The notes beneath the pieces were generated by a model, which had not been told where the DNA came from, did not search any database, and saw only the letters and a program-made list of their open reading frames with translations. The translations under genes and the position numbers were made by a program. Below are positions 1 to 6,517 of a DNA stretch of 21,298 bases, one piece after another (position 1 is the stretch's first letter; each line of letters opens with the position of its first letter). The DNA comes from Desulfuromonadaceae bacterium UBA2294 (GTDB lineage Bacteria > Desulfobacterota > Desulfuromonadia > Desulfuromonadales > UBA2294), in contig DDWE01000073.1 of assembly GCA_002345625.1 (NCBI GenBank), positions 5,714 through 27,011 on the forward strand, read 5' to 3'.

Positions 1-176
1 CCGCCGGTCGACAGATCACGGACTTCCTTGAAGCCGACCGAAGCGATGGTGATCACCGTCATTTATAAAGAATCGATGGCCGGCCAGCCTTCGATCATCA
101 TGTAGCCCGAGGTGCCGAACAGGACCAGTCCTGATAAAAGCAGCAGAAGTATGCGTAGATTGCGAACCGGGCTCAT
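1..176 (-). pseudogene. Potassium channel (TM1 and pore), 5' end, interrupted by an in-frame stop
   Basis: Reading leftwards from ATG 176, the product begins with a basic stretch and a hydrophobic TM1 helix (about residues 8-24), then GYMMIEGWPAIDSL, then a TAA codon at 65-63, then MTVITIASVGFKEV in the same frame. The residues on both sides match the TM1-pore region of two-TM K+ channels of the kind usually followed by a TrkA-N/RCK domain, with TIASVGF in the selectivity-filter position. The stop replaces what is normally a Tyr before MTVIT, so one base change would explain it. An RBS (AGGAG, 186-190 on the complement) and a promoter precede the start. The gene runs off the left edge, so the rest cannot be judged. 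It is either a young pseudogene, a sequencing error, or a gene translated again from the ATG at 62-60 that abuts the stop. Confidence 0.75.
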
Positions 177-204
177 AGCGAAAATCTCCTGATACAGTCG
201 TCGA

Positions 205-233
205 AGTGTAGCTCTTTGCCCGTGTTAAGGCAA
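205..233 (-). promoter_or_regulatory. Sigma-70-type promoter of the K+ channel gene
   Basis: On the minus strand, TTGCCT (233-228) and TACACT (210-205) are separated by 17 bp and lie about 30 bp upstream of the channel ATG, with an AGGAG ribosome site between. The signal is intact although the gene it serves carries a stop codon. Confidence 0.5.
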
Positions 234-265
234 GGCCTGCAGAAGGGATGAAGGGCAAAAAAGTC

Positions 266-293
266 TTGACATGCTATGTATACTGTATACAAT
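266..293 (+). promoter_or_regulatory. Sigma-70-type promoter of the GntR regulator gene
   Basis: TTGACA (266-271) and TACAAT (288-293) are separated by 16 bp. The start codon at 325 is about 25 bp past the expected transcription start. This placement rules out an upstream in-frame ATG at 271, which would lie inside the promoter. Confidence 0.65.
277..291. promoter_or_regulatory. Palindromic operator TGTATACTGTATACA over the -10 region
   Basis: A perfect 7+1+7 palindrome covers the spacer and most of the -10 hexamer of the GntR-gene promoter. GntR/FadR-family dimers bind short palindromes of this size, and autorepression from such a position is common in the family. That this regulator binds here is inferred. 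The same site lies about 45 bp upstream of the divergent channel promoter and could affect it too. Confidence 0.6.
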
Positions 294-324
294 TTTCATT
301 GGTTTATTTTCAGGAGGGCACGCA

Positions 325-1035
325 GTGAAAAAACGGCCGATTGAACATCATCAGACGCTGCGCGAAAAGATACTGGAAACCATTCGCGAGGCAATCCTCA
401 AAGGCGAGCTCAAGCCCGGCGAAAAAGTGGCTGAACCGGAACTGGCTGAACGCTTCGGCATCAGCCGCACCCCGATTCGCGAGGCATTTCGGCAGCTGGA
501 GAGTGAAGGGTACCTGACCGTTATACCGCGCAAGGGAGCGGTGGTGACCGCTTTGTCCGAGAGAGCCGTCGAAGAGTTTTATGCGATCAAAAGCATTCTC
601 GAAGGTTATGCGGCGCAGATGGCGGCAGAGAATCTTGGCGCCAGAGAGATCGAGAAACTCGAAGCGATCAACGAGCGGTTACAGCAGCTTGCCAATGAGG
701 GAGATGTGAAATCGTTCTTCCGCGTTCATAATGAGTTTCACGAGATCTTTATCCAGGCTGCCGGCAACGAGAAGCTGGCGGAAATCATCCATCAGCTGAT
801 GCTCAAATTCAACCGGTTGCGCTTCGCGTCCCTGTCGTTGCCCGGGCGTATGCAGATCTCGGTGCAGGAGCATGTGAAGATCATCGACGCATTTCGTAAA
901 AAAGATGGTAGCATGGCTGACGCTCAGGTGCGCAAAACAGCATCTCTCGGCGGCCAGGTATTGATCCAGAGCATGGCCAAGAGCGAAGGGCGTGAAGCGG
1001 AGAGCTCTATCCTCAGGCAGATCGTCGACGTCTGA
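325..1035 (+). CDS. GntR-family transcriptional regulator, FadR subfamily (FCD domain)
   Basis: A DNA-binding regulator of 236 residues. The N-terminal winged helix-turn-helix (about residues 10-75) has the family pattern ILKGELKPGEKV, then ELAERFGISRTPIREAFRQLESEGYL and a wing ending PRKGAVV. The remainder is an all-helical FCD ligand-binding domain (EFYAIKSILEGYAA, RVHNEFHEIF, AAGNEKL). FCD domains usually bind a metal and a small carboxylic acid; the last usual His appears to be Thr here (QVRKTASLGG), so metal binding may differ. I choose GTG 325 because AGGAGG lies 7 bp upstream and the promoter covers the longer alternative at 271. The effector is not evident. Neighbours are a divergent K+ channel and a downstream outer membrane protein whose coding region starts 38 bp after this stop, so the two may be co-transcribed. 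Confidence 0.9.
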   Translation: MKKRPIEHHQTLREKILETIREAILKGELKPGEKVAEPELAERFGISRTPIREAFRQLESEGYLTVIPRKGAVVTALSERAVEEFYAIKSILEGYAAQMAAENLGAREIEKLEAINERLQQLANEGDVKSFFRVHNEFHEIFIQAAGNEKLAEIIHQLMLKFNRLRFASLSLPGRMQISVQEHVKIIDAFRKKDGSMADAQVRKTASLGGQVLIQSMAKSEGREAESSILRQIVDV

Positions 1036-1073
1036 AGCCTCGACGGTTAAATTAATAAAAGGAGAAATAATTG

Positions 1074-1643
1074 ATGATGCGTACCCTCGTTTTAGTCCTC
1101 ATGCTGATCTTGTTGACCTTCAGTATGGCCAACGCTGCTTCTGTCCGCCTCGATTTCAACAACGACAGCGCCGAAGGTGCATTTGCCGCCCCTCTCGCTG
1201 ATGATGACCTCGGCAAGGTTATTCTTGGAGGGCGTTTTCTGTACAACGATGATGAGGATACCCGTCTGGGGACTATCAATCTCGATTTTGTCGGCGAACC
1301 GGGAAATGTCCCCGGACTGCTCATCGGCGCCGGTTTTTTCGTCGATTATGGGAAAACACACAAGTCCTTCGATACCATGAACATCGGTCTCGGTGTTCAG
1401 GCGCAGTATGCTCCGGTCGAGATGCAGGGGGTGGGTCTCGGTGCTCACTTCGCCCTGGCTCCGAAGGTCTTCTCCTTCCGTGATTCGGAGGGTCTTTATG
1501 AAGCGGGTGCCAAGGTTTTTTATACCATTACACCGAAAGTGCAGATTTATCTGGGTTATCAGTATATTCGCGGCAAGTTTGATAACGGGCCGAAACAGAC
1601 CTTTGATCGTGATCTGCGTCTGGGGATCGAAGCCTTCTTTTGA
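1074..1643 (+). CDS. YfaZ-like outer membrane beta-barrel protein
   Basis: A 189-residue secreted protein. It starts with a signal peptide (hydrophobic to about residue 20, cleavage probably after SMANA), followed by alternating strands rich in Gly and aromatic residues (GLLIGAGFFVDYGK, GLGVQAQYAPVE, QIYLGYQYIRGKF). It ends in an aromatic residue (GIEAFF), as expected for an outer membrane barrel recognised by the BAM machinery. The segment VRLDFNNDSAEGAFAAPL and the overall length suit the YfaZ family, whose function is not well known. AAAGGAG ends 9 bp before ATG 1074; an in-frame TTG at 1071 is a poorer choice. The gene follows the GntR regulator and ends at a strong terminator. Barrel placement is a confident inference; the substrate, if any, is unknown. 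Confidence 0.8.
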   Translation: MMRTLVLVLMLILLTFSMANAASVRLDFNNDSAEGAFAAPLADDDLGKVILGGRFLYNDDEDTRLGTINLDFVGEPGNVPGLLIGAGFFVDYGKTHKSFDTMNIGLGVQAQYAPVEMQGVGLGAHFALAPKVFSFRDSEGLYEAGAKVFYTITPKVQIYLGYQYIRGKFDNGPKQTFDRDLRLGIEAFF

Positions 1644-1671
1644 TCGGTCCGCACAAAGGAAAAAATATATG

Positions 1672-1700
1672 GCGCGCCCTTTTTCAGGGCGCGCTTTTTT
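1672..1700 (+). terminator. Intrinsic terminator, bidirectional
   Basis: The 9-bp stem GCGCGCCCT / AGGGCGCGC has a TTTTC loop and six T residues. On the complement, the stem is followed by ATATATTTTTT after two bases, so it can also end the bpt transcript arriving from the right. Confidence 0.9.
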
Positions 1701-1736
1701 ATGTGCGACTGATGCCGTGAGCAGATTGATTCGTCT

Positions 1737-2429
1737 TTAGAGAATATCGCGCCAGATGCGGTCTTCCCAGTCGAAATGCTGGCGGGGGAGATACTGGTCC
1801 TTGTAGGCCATGACCGGACACCCCGGTACATAGTAGCCGAGGTAATACCAGGGGAGGCCGCGCTCTTTGCAGAGGGCGATTTCGTGCAGAATACTCAAGG
1901 CACCGAGGCGGCGGGTCGCATGCTGCGGATCGAAACAGAAATAGACGCTGCTTAAGCCATCGCCGGCACAGTCGAGCCACCCGACGCCGACCAGCTCTTC
2001 GCCAAGCCTGAGTTCGGTTTGCAGGGTCGGACAGGAGGGGAGGTAGAACAGGCAGGCAAATTGATCCACATCGGCCACGGTACCGAAGCGGGTTGTCGCG
2101 TGCCGGGCATACAGGTCATAGATCTGTGTGCTCGGCTGCAGGGGGGTAAATTGAACGTTCAACTCACGGTTTTGGCGCAGGGTCCGGCGCTGGCTACGCG
2201 ATGGGACAAAGGCGTCAACACAGACCCGGAGGGGAATGCAGGACCGACAACCGTCACAGGCGGGACGAAAGAAATAAGGGCCGAACTTGCGCCAGCCGTC
2301 GGCGAGAAACCCGGCGAGTTCAGCGGCGTCCAGATCGATGGCGTAGAACGATTCGTAGCGTTTTTGTCGGCCGGGCAGATAAGGGCAGGGCTCGGTCTGT
2401 TCTATGCTGGCGGCTTGAAGCAGTTGCAC
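1737..2429 (-). CDS. bpt: Aspartate/glutamate leucyltransferase (arginyl-tRNA-protein transferase family)
   Basis: This cytoplasmic enzyme transfers Leu from Leu-tRNA to the N-terminus of proteins that begin with Asp or Glu, marking them for ClpS/ClpAP degradation (bacterial N-end rule). At 230 residues it is near the usual ~240. The N-terminal domain has PCPYLPGR and the Cys cluster CDGCRSC typical of ATE/Bpt enzymes; the C-terminal acyltransferase part has YYLGYYVPGCPVMAYKDQY. Assignment to Bpt and not to a eukaryote-type arginyl transferase rests on length and bacterial origin. The start is GTG at 2429, the furthest upstream start codon in frame; it lies 14 bp after the yajQ stop and has no clear ribosome site, so translation is probably coupled to yajQ. 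Confidence 0.9.
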   Translation of the reverse strand: MQLLQAASIEQTEPCPYLPGRQKRYESFYAIDLDAAELAGFLADGWRKFGPYFFRPACDGCRSCIPLRVCVDAFVPSRSQRRTLRQNRELNVQFTPLQPSTQIYDLYARHATTRFGTVADVDQFACLFYLPSCPTLQTELRLGEELVGVGWLDCAGDGLSSVYFCFDPQHATRRLGALSILHEIALCKERGLPWYYLGYYVPGCPVMAYKDQYLPRQHFDWEDRIWRDIL

Positions 2430-2443
2430 GAAGTCGCTTCGCG

Positions 2444-2929
2444 TCAGCTGCGCATATTGATGAACTGCAGCTCGATGCCGAAATCGCTCCCCTTGAGGAG
2501 CTGGATGACTTCCTGCAAATCATCAATCTTTTTGCCGGTGACCCGCACCTGGTCCTCCATAATCTGCGGCTGGACCTTGAGCTTGCTCTCCTTGATCGCC
2601 TTGACCACCTCTTTGCCATGCTCCTTGTCGATACCCTGGATAATGCCGATACGCTGACGCATGGCATTGTGCGAGGCAGTCTCTTTCTTGCCGTAGTCGA
2701 GGCATTTGGGGGAGATGTTGCGCCGCGCAAGTTTTCCTTTGAGGATGTCGATCACCGCGTCGAGTTTGTAGTCATCGGCGGCGAGGATGACAATGGCGTC
2801 TTTCTCAAGGTTTATTTCGTTGTGGGTCCCTTTGAAATCGTAGCGCTGTTCGATCTCTTTGCGTGCCTGGTTAACGGCATTGTCGACTTCCTGTATATCG
2901 ACTTTGGAGACGACGTCGAAACTGGGCAT
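2444..2929 (-). CDS. yajQ: YajQ-family nucleotide-binding protein
   Basis: A cytoplasmic protein of 161 residues, the usual length. It begins MPSFDVVSKVDIQEVDNAVN and contains QRYDFKGTHNEI, CLDYGKKE, IQGIDKEHGKEVVKAIK and the C-terminal ELQFINMR, all signatures of the YajQ/DUF520 family with its paired ferredoxin-like folds. Family members bind nucleotides; in some Proteobacteria YajQ has been reported to bind cyclic di-GMP and act as a transcriptional co-regulator. A diguanylate cyclase is encoded later in this window, but a link is only a guess. I choose ATG 2929 because GGAG ends 8 bp upstream; a 26-residue longer reading has no ribosome site and no family similarity. It is followed closely by bpt. 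Confidence 0.93.
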   Translation of the reverse strand: MPSFDVVSKVDIQEVDNAVNQARKEIEQRYDFKGTHNEINLEKDAIVILAADDYKLDAVIDILKGKLARRNISPKCLDYGKKETASHNAMRQRIGIIQGIDKEHGKEVVKAIKESKLKVQPQIMEDQVRVTGKKIDDLQEVIQLLKGSDFGIELQFINMRS

Positions 2930-3061
2930 GGTGGCTTCTCCTTGATTGACATGAAATGGTGATTCTTCATTTGTTGTTTTATAGCATGAAGCCGGTTTTG
3001 CTGCCAAGGGTGCAGGGTGCGTAAATGGTTGGTGTTTGCTGGATAGTATATGTAGTTCAAA

Positions 3062-3279
3062 ACCGGCGGGACTCGCCCCGCCAGTCGACCGACTTTTTGC
3101 CTAGGCGGCAGCAAAAAGTGCCTTCCCCTGGCGGGGGACACTTTTGTCGCCGGCTGGTTTGACTTCGTAGCTGTGGCGCTGCAATTGACCGGGCCCGATG
3201 TCTTAGGGCCCTCCAGTCGGCTGGTGCGATGCGTGTTTTGGCTTTTCGGTTTTTCTGCCAAGCCATCGGGTCTGGCTTC
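3062..3279. repeat. Palindrome-rich intergenic element between the ABC operon and yajQ
   Basis: This spacer is dense in inverted repeats. GGCGGG (3065-3070) pairs with CCCGCC (3077-3082). ACTTTTTGC (3092-3100) pairs with GCAAAAAGT (3111-3119). AAAAGTG (3114-3120) pairs with CACTTTT (3139-3145), with CCCC and GGGG nested inside. The last two hairpins share bases and cannot both form. The right end (to about 3279) abuts the stop codon of the permease. No clean T-tract is present, so it is not a plain terminator. I see no convincing gene; open frames here are low-complexity translations of the element. It looks like a dispersed structured repeat, but only one copy lies in the window. Confidence 0.5.
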
Positions 3280-4071
3280 TCAGCTGCTGAGCCGATGCCC
3301 GCGGCCGATAAGGTAAAAAGCCCAGACAAACAGAGCTGCCGACATGGCGCCAGCAACCAGGAACGCCACCCATAGCGGCAGGTCGCCGACGCCGAGAATG
3401 GCGCCGCGGAAACCGTCAATGAGGTAGAACATCGGGTTCAGATGCGAGAGGCTGGCCCAGGGGGCGGGGAGGATGGAGATCGGGTAGAAGACGCCGCCGA
3501 GGTAGATCAGGGGCAGAATCAGAAAGTTGGTGTACATCGACAGTGAGTCGAAACTGCTGGCGAAGAGGGCAACGATGAGTCCGAACTGGGCAAAGAGAAA
3601 GCTGGCTAAAGCGGCCATGGCGACGGCTGCCAACGGGTTGTGCCAGGGGAGCGCGGCAAAGAACATCGACACCAGCCAGACCACAAGCCCGACCGCAAGT
3701 CCACGGATCATGGCGGCGAGGGTATAGGCAAAAATGAATTGCGGCGGCGTGATCGGCGTCACCAGCAGATCGACGATATTGCCCAGGTAGCGTGACATGA
3801 ACAGGGACGAAGCGCTGTTGGAAAACGAGTTGTTGATCACCCCCATCAGGATCAACCCCGGAACAACGAACTGGGCGTAACTGAACCCGGGCAGGACGCT
3901 GATCCGTTCGCCGAGGGTGGCACCGAAGATGAACAGGTAGAGCGAGGCGGTGATGATCGGTGTAAACAACGTCTGCGACGAGACGCGCAGAAAACGACGG
4001 ATCTCCTTGTGCAGCAGGGTCAAAAACGGTCGCCCCGGGATGTAGTCTGGCGGACGCGCGTCAATGGCCAT
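3280..4071 (-). CDS. ABC-2 type transporter permease
   Basis: A 263-residue inner membrane protein with about six hydrophobic helices, the usual size and layout for ABC-2 (YadH/DrrB-like) permeases. A cytoplasmic N-terminus (FLTLLHKEIRRFLR) leads to TM1 (LFTPIITASLYLFIFG), then VVPGLILMGVINNSFSNS, and the late segment LGGVFYPISILPAPW with LNPMFYLIDGFRGAILG, which is very typical of the family. It works with the adjacent ATPase, whose 3' end it overlaps by 11 bp, so the two are translationally coupled. Such pairs export drugs, lipids or polysaccharides; the sequence does not show which. Confidence 0.9.
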   Translation of the reverse strand: MAIDARPPDYIPGRPFLTLLHKEIRRFLRVSSQTLFTPIITASLYLFIFGATLGERISVLPGFSYAQFVVPGLILMGVINNSFSNSASSLFMSRYLGNIVDLLVTPITPPQFIFAYTLAAMIRGLAVGLVVWLVSMFFAALPWHNPLAAVAMAALASFLFAQFGLIVALFASSFDSLSMYTNFLILPLIYLGGVFYPISILPAPWASLSHLNPMFYLIDGFRGAILGVGDLPLWVAFLVAGAMSAALFVWAFYLIGRGHRLSS

Positions 4072-4987
4072 GGTGGTGGCTCCCGGTCAGGCGTAAAAAA
4101 ACGTCTTCGAGATTGGGTGGGCGCGTCTCCAGGTCGCGGACCTTGAGGCCAAGACCGGTCAGGCGCGCCAGCAAAGCGATAGCGGTGTCGGTTTCATCCA
4201 GGGCGCAGCGCAGCAGGTTGCCATCATCGGCGAGTACCGGACGAAAATGGGCCAGCTCCGTCGGTACGGCGGTCAGCGGCTGTGCGAGATTGACCTCAAC
4301 CTGACGGCCGCCGAGCTGGCGCAGCAGGTTGCGGGTGCTGTCGAGAGCCACCACCTCGCCCTGATTCATGATGGCGATGCGGCCGCACATCTGCTCGGCC
4401 TCTTCGAGGTAATGCGTGGTCAACAGCACCGTGGTGCCGCGCTGATTGATTTCGCGGACAAACTCCCACAGGGAGTGGCGGAGTTCGATGTCGACTCCGG
4501 CGGTCGGTTCATCGAGGATCAGCAGGCGCGGTTTGTGAATCATCGCCTTGGCGATCATGAAGCGGCGCTTGAGACCGCCGGAGAGCTTGAACATCACCTT
4601 GTGCAGATGCGGACCGAGGCCGAGGCGCTCGATGAGCAGTTGCCGCCAGGTCGGATCGTCGCGCAGGCCGTAGTAGCCGGCGTGCATCTTCAATGCCTTA
4701 TCGATGGTGAAGAAGTTGTCGATGACGATCTCCTGGTGCATGACGCCGGTCAGGCAGCGGGTGATCCGGTAGTCCGTCTGGTTGTCATGGCCGAAGATGC
4801 GCACGGCGCCATTATCGATACGGGTGACACCGGAGACCATGTTGATGGTTGTACTCTTACCGGCGCCGTTGGGGCCGAGCAGGCCGAAGATCTCCCCCGG
4901 CGCGATCGCCAGAGAGATCTCCTTGACGGCGGCGCTGCCGTCGTAGCTTTTGCACAAGTGATCGATGTCGAGGGCGGGTGTCTGCAT
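4061..4987 (-). CDS. ABC transporter ATP-binding protein (ABC-2 exporter subunit)
   Basis: A 308-residue nucleotide-binding subunit on the cytoplasmic side. Walker A GPNGAGKST is at about 38-46, Q-loop Gln near 85, signature LSGGLKRR at about 135-142 (Leu where many have Gln), Walker B LLILDEPT at about 155-162, D-loop GVD just after, and switch His near 192 (TTHYLEEAE). The last ~90 residues form a C-terminal extension (VEVNLAQPLTAVPTE...LEDVFLRLTG) found in YadG/DrrA-like exporters. ATG 4987 is taken because the family pattern begins right after it, though no good ribosome site is visible. First gene of a two-gene operon with the permease; cargo unknown. Confidence 0.92.
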   Translation of the reverse strand: MQTPALDIDHLCKSYDGSAAVKEISLAIAPGEIFGLLGPNGAGKSTTINMVSGVTRIDNGAVRIFGHDNQTDYRITRCLTGVMHQEIVIDNFFTIDKALKMHAGYYGLRDDPTWRQLLIERLGLGPHLHKVMFKLSGGLKRRFMIAKAMIHKPRLLILDEPTAGVDIELRHSLWEFVREINQRGTTVLLTTHYLEEAEQMCGRIAIMNQGEVVALDSTRNLLRQLGGRQVEVNLAQPLTAVPTELAHFRPVLADDGNLLRCALDETDTAIALLARLTGLGLKVRDLETRPPNLEDVFLRLTGSHHHGH

Positions 4988-5057
4988 GGCGCTTTATTAA
5001 GCCCGCTGCGCCCGGCCTTGTCAAGTCGATGCACAGTCGATCCTGTGCCGATGCACG

Positions 5058-5085
5058 TTGCGATTGGCCGGTGCCGGCATATACT
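5058..5085 (+). promoter_or_regulatory. Sigma-70-type promoter of msrB, with upstream direct repeat
   Basis: TTGCGA (5058-5063) and TATACT (5080-5085) are separated by 16 bp. The octamer CGATGCAC occurs at 5027-5034 and again at 5049-5056, 22 bp apart, the second copy ending one base before the -35. Two same-facing sites two helical turns apart suit an activator, but none is identified. Confidence 0.5.
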
Positions 5086-5111
5086 TGTGACGAAAGGAAA
5101 AAGGTGAGGCC

Positions 5112-5627
5112 ATGAAACGTTATACCGTCTTGTTGCTGATTCCGGGCCTGCTCCTGACTGCCGCGCTGGCAACGGCGGCAACCCTGCGGGTTTACTCGGT
5201 AGCCGATGGAGGATATGTGATGACCGACACAGTTGAGAAGACCGATGCTGAATGGCGACAATTGTTGACCCCGGAACAGTTCCACATTCTGCGGGAAAAG
5301 GGGACGGAACGAGCTTTCTCCGGCGCCCTGGCTAATAATCACGCTGCCGGAATTTATCGCTGTGCCGGCTGCGGACTGGATCTGTTCCGCTCCGAGGACA
5401 AGTATGATTCAGGCACCGGCTGGCCGAGCTTTACCTATCCGGTTGCACCGGAGAATGTCACCACCGCCGAGGACAACTCATTTTTTCAGCGTCGGACTGA
5501 AGTGCTGTGTCCCCGTTGTGGCGGCCATCTTGGTCACGTCTTCCCTGATGGGCCGAAGCCGACCGGAGATCGCTATTGTATGAATTCCGCTGCGCTGACT
5601 TTTGTGCCGGCTGCTGAAATCAAGTGA
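5112..5627 (+). CDS. msrB: Peptide-methionine (R)-S-oxide reductase, exported
   Basis: Reduces the R form of methionine sulfoxide in oxidised proteins. The 171-residue product has a signal peptide (MKRYTVLLLIPGLLLTAALA, cleavage near residue 23), so it should act in the periplasm, unlike the usual cytosolic MsrB. The SelR domain follows: WRQLLTPEQFHILREKGTE, zinc ligands in CAGC (84, 87) and CPRC (133, 136), GTGWPSF, GHLGHVFPDGP, and the catalytic Cys 156 in RYCMNSAAL. It is a Cys enzyme: the catalytic codon is TGT, not TGA. GGTGAGG lies just upstream of ATG 5112. No msrA is fused or adjacent. Reductant supply in the periplasm is not shown here. Confidence 0.93.
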   Translation: MKRYTVLLLIPGLLLTAALATAATLRVYSVADGGYVMTDTVEKTDAEWRQLLTPEQFHILREKGTERAFSGALANNHAAGIYRCAGCGLDLFRSEDKYDSGTGWPSFTYPVAPENVTTAEDNSFFQRRTEVLCPRCGGHLGHVFPDGPKPTGDRYCMNSAALTFVPAAEIK

Positions 5628-5880
5628 ACAAGAGGTGCAATTGATCATGAGTCATGGATGTCGCTCAGCTAGGGGAGCGGTTCCTGGATTGATGTCTGTG
5701 GTGGTGTGGTTGAACTGGAAAAACCGGTTCCACCCGCAGTCGCGTCAGTGTATTGTGGGGGTGGCGCTCCCGTCTGAAAAGCTCGGCGGGGTACTGGCTG
5801 TTCCGAAAACATGAATGGGGGCAGTCTCTGAAGAAAGTCTGGAGCAGCAATTGGGCTGTTTATCCATGGAGGAGGATACT
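5628..5880. other. Intergenic spacer without a convincing gene
   Basis: About 250 bp between msrB and the first lipoprotein. It holds a hairpin, GAACTGG (5712-5718) with CCGGTTC (5724-5730) around an A5 loop, without a T-tract, so it is not a standard terminator. Short open frames on both strands have no ribosome site or recognisable motif. It may contain the promoter of the lipoprotein pair, but I see no clear -35/-10. Confidence 0.4.
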
Positions 5881-6177
5881 GTGAAGAAAATGATCAGATT
5901 GTGTTCGGTTTTGCTGCTGGCGTTGGCGTTGCAGGGTTGTCTCTATGCCGATGTCCGGGGCCCTCTCGACACCAACTTTGACCAGACGAGCCTTGGGTCA
6001 AAAACCGGAAGTGCCAGCCTGTATTCTGTCCTGTGGCTGGTCTCCTGGGGTGATGCCGGTTCACAGGCGGCAGCGGCCGATGGTGGCATACGCGTTATTA
6101 ACCACGCCGACAGCGAAACCTTCATGGTCCTGTTCGGGCTCTACACCAAAGTGACGACGGTGGTTTATGGTGACTAA
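5881..6177 (+). CDS. TRL-like family lipoprotein, copy 1
   Basis: A 98-residue lipoprotein. Its signal peptide ends in the lipobox LQGC (Cys 20), giving a lipid-anchored mature protein of about 79 residues. The mature part has the TRL-like pattern: a Gly/Pro-rich start (VRGPLDTN), LGSKTGSAS, a hydrophobic stretch leading to SWGDAGSQAAAADGGI, then INHADSETFMVLFGLYTKVTTVVYGD. The family is of unknown function; the name derives from a tRNA-associated locus. Start GTG 5881 is preceded by AGGAGG 5 bp upstream; a longer reading from 5815 would bury the signal peptide and is rejected. It overlaps the next gene by 11 bp and shares its C-terminal pattern, so the two are probably tandem paralogues. Confidence 0.8.
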   Translation: MKKMIRLCSVLLLALALQGCLYADVRGPLDTNFDQTSLGSKTGSASLYSVLWLVSWGDAGSQAAAADGGIRVINHADSETFMVLFGLYTKVTTVVYGD

Positions 6178-6508
6178 ACGACTGGCAGCTGCGATTGTTA
6201 GCGGGGTGCTCCTGCTTGGCGGCTGTGCAGGCGGGGCGCCAACGGGGCTGCTATACACCAAGGTGACACAGCCGTATATGCGTGATTTCCATCAGACGCC
6301 GGTCGGCAGCAAGCGCTGCATACTCACTGATCAGCAGATCAAGGATGTGGTGACCGGTTCCGGCATGTCTGTGCAATGGAGCGAGGCAGCCATCCGCCAG
6401 GCAGCACGTGAACAGGGAATCACAACGATCAATCACAGCGATCAGGAACTGTTCAGTGTTCTGTTTGGCGTCTACAGCCGCAAGCAGCTGATTGTCTACG
6501 GTGATTGA
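6167..6508 (+). CDS. TRL-like family lipoprotein, copy 2
   Basis: A 113-residue lipoprotein with signal peptide and lipobox LGGC (Cys 20). The mature part repeats the layout of its upstream neighbour: GLLYTKVTQPY, TPVGSKRC, then a longer variable middle, then AAREQGITTINHSDQELFSVLFGVYSRKQLIVYGD. The shared ends (INH.D.E.F.VLFG.Y and VYGD) show common origin; the middle has diverged and carries an extra Cys. ATG 6167 lies inside the previous gene's last codons; GTG 6170 is an alternative. Expression is presumably coupled to copy 1. The stop is only 9 bp from the end of a convergent gene, with no terminator between. Confidence 0.78.
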   Translation: MVTKRLAAAIVSGVLLLGGCAGGAPTGLLYTKVTQPYMRDFHQTPVGSKRCILTDQQIKDVVTGSGMSVQWSEAAIRQAAREQGITTINHSDQELFSVLFGVYSRKQLIVYGD

Positions 6509-6517
6509 GGCTAAGCG

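Noticed and set aside
2201..2962. Long plus-strand open frame (253 codons)
   Set aside because: Lies wholly opposite bpt and yajQ, has no ribosome site and its translation is low-complexity; it is a shadow of the real minus-strand genes.
2812..3261. Minus-strand open frame through the palindromic spacer
   Set aside because: Its translation is Ser/Pro/Arg-rich and derives from the structured repeat; it overlaps yajQ in another frame and lacks a ribosome site.
4247..5107. Long plus-strand open frame (286 codons)
   Set aside because: Opposite the ABC ATPase gene, which has every expected motif; the antisense translation shows no family pattern.
5572..5582. Possible selenocysteine in MsrB
   Set aside because: The catalytic codon is TGT (Cys 156) and the frame is uninterrupted.
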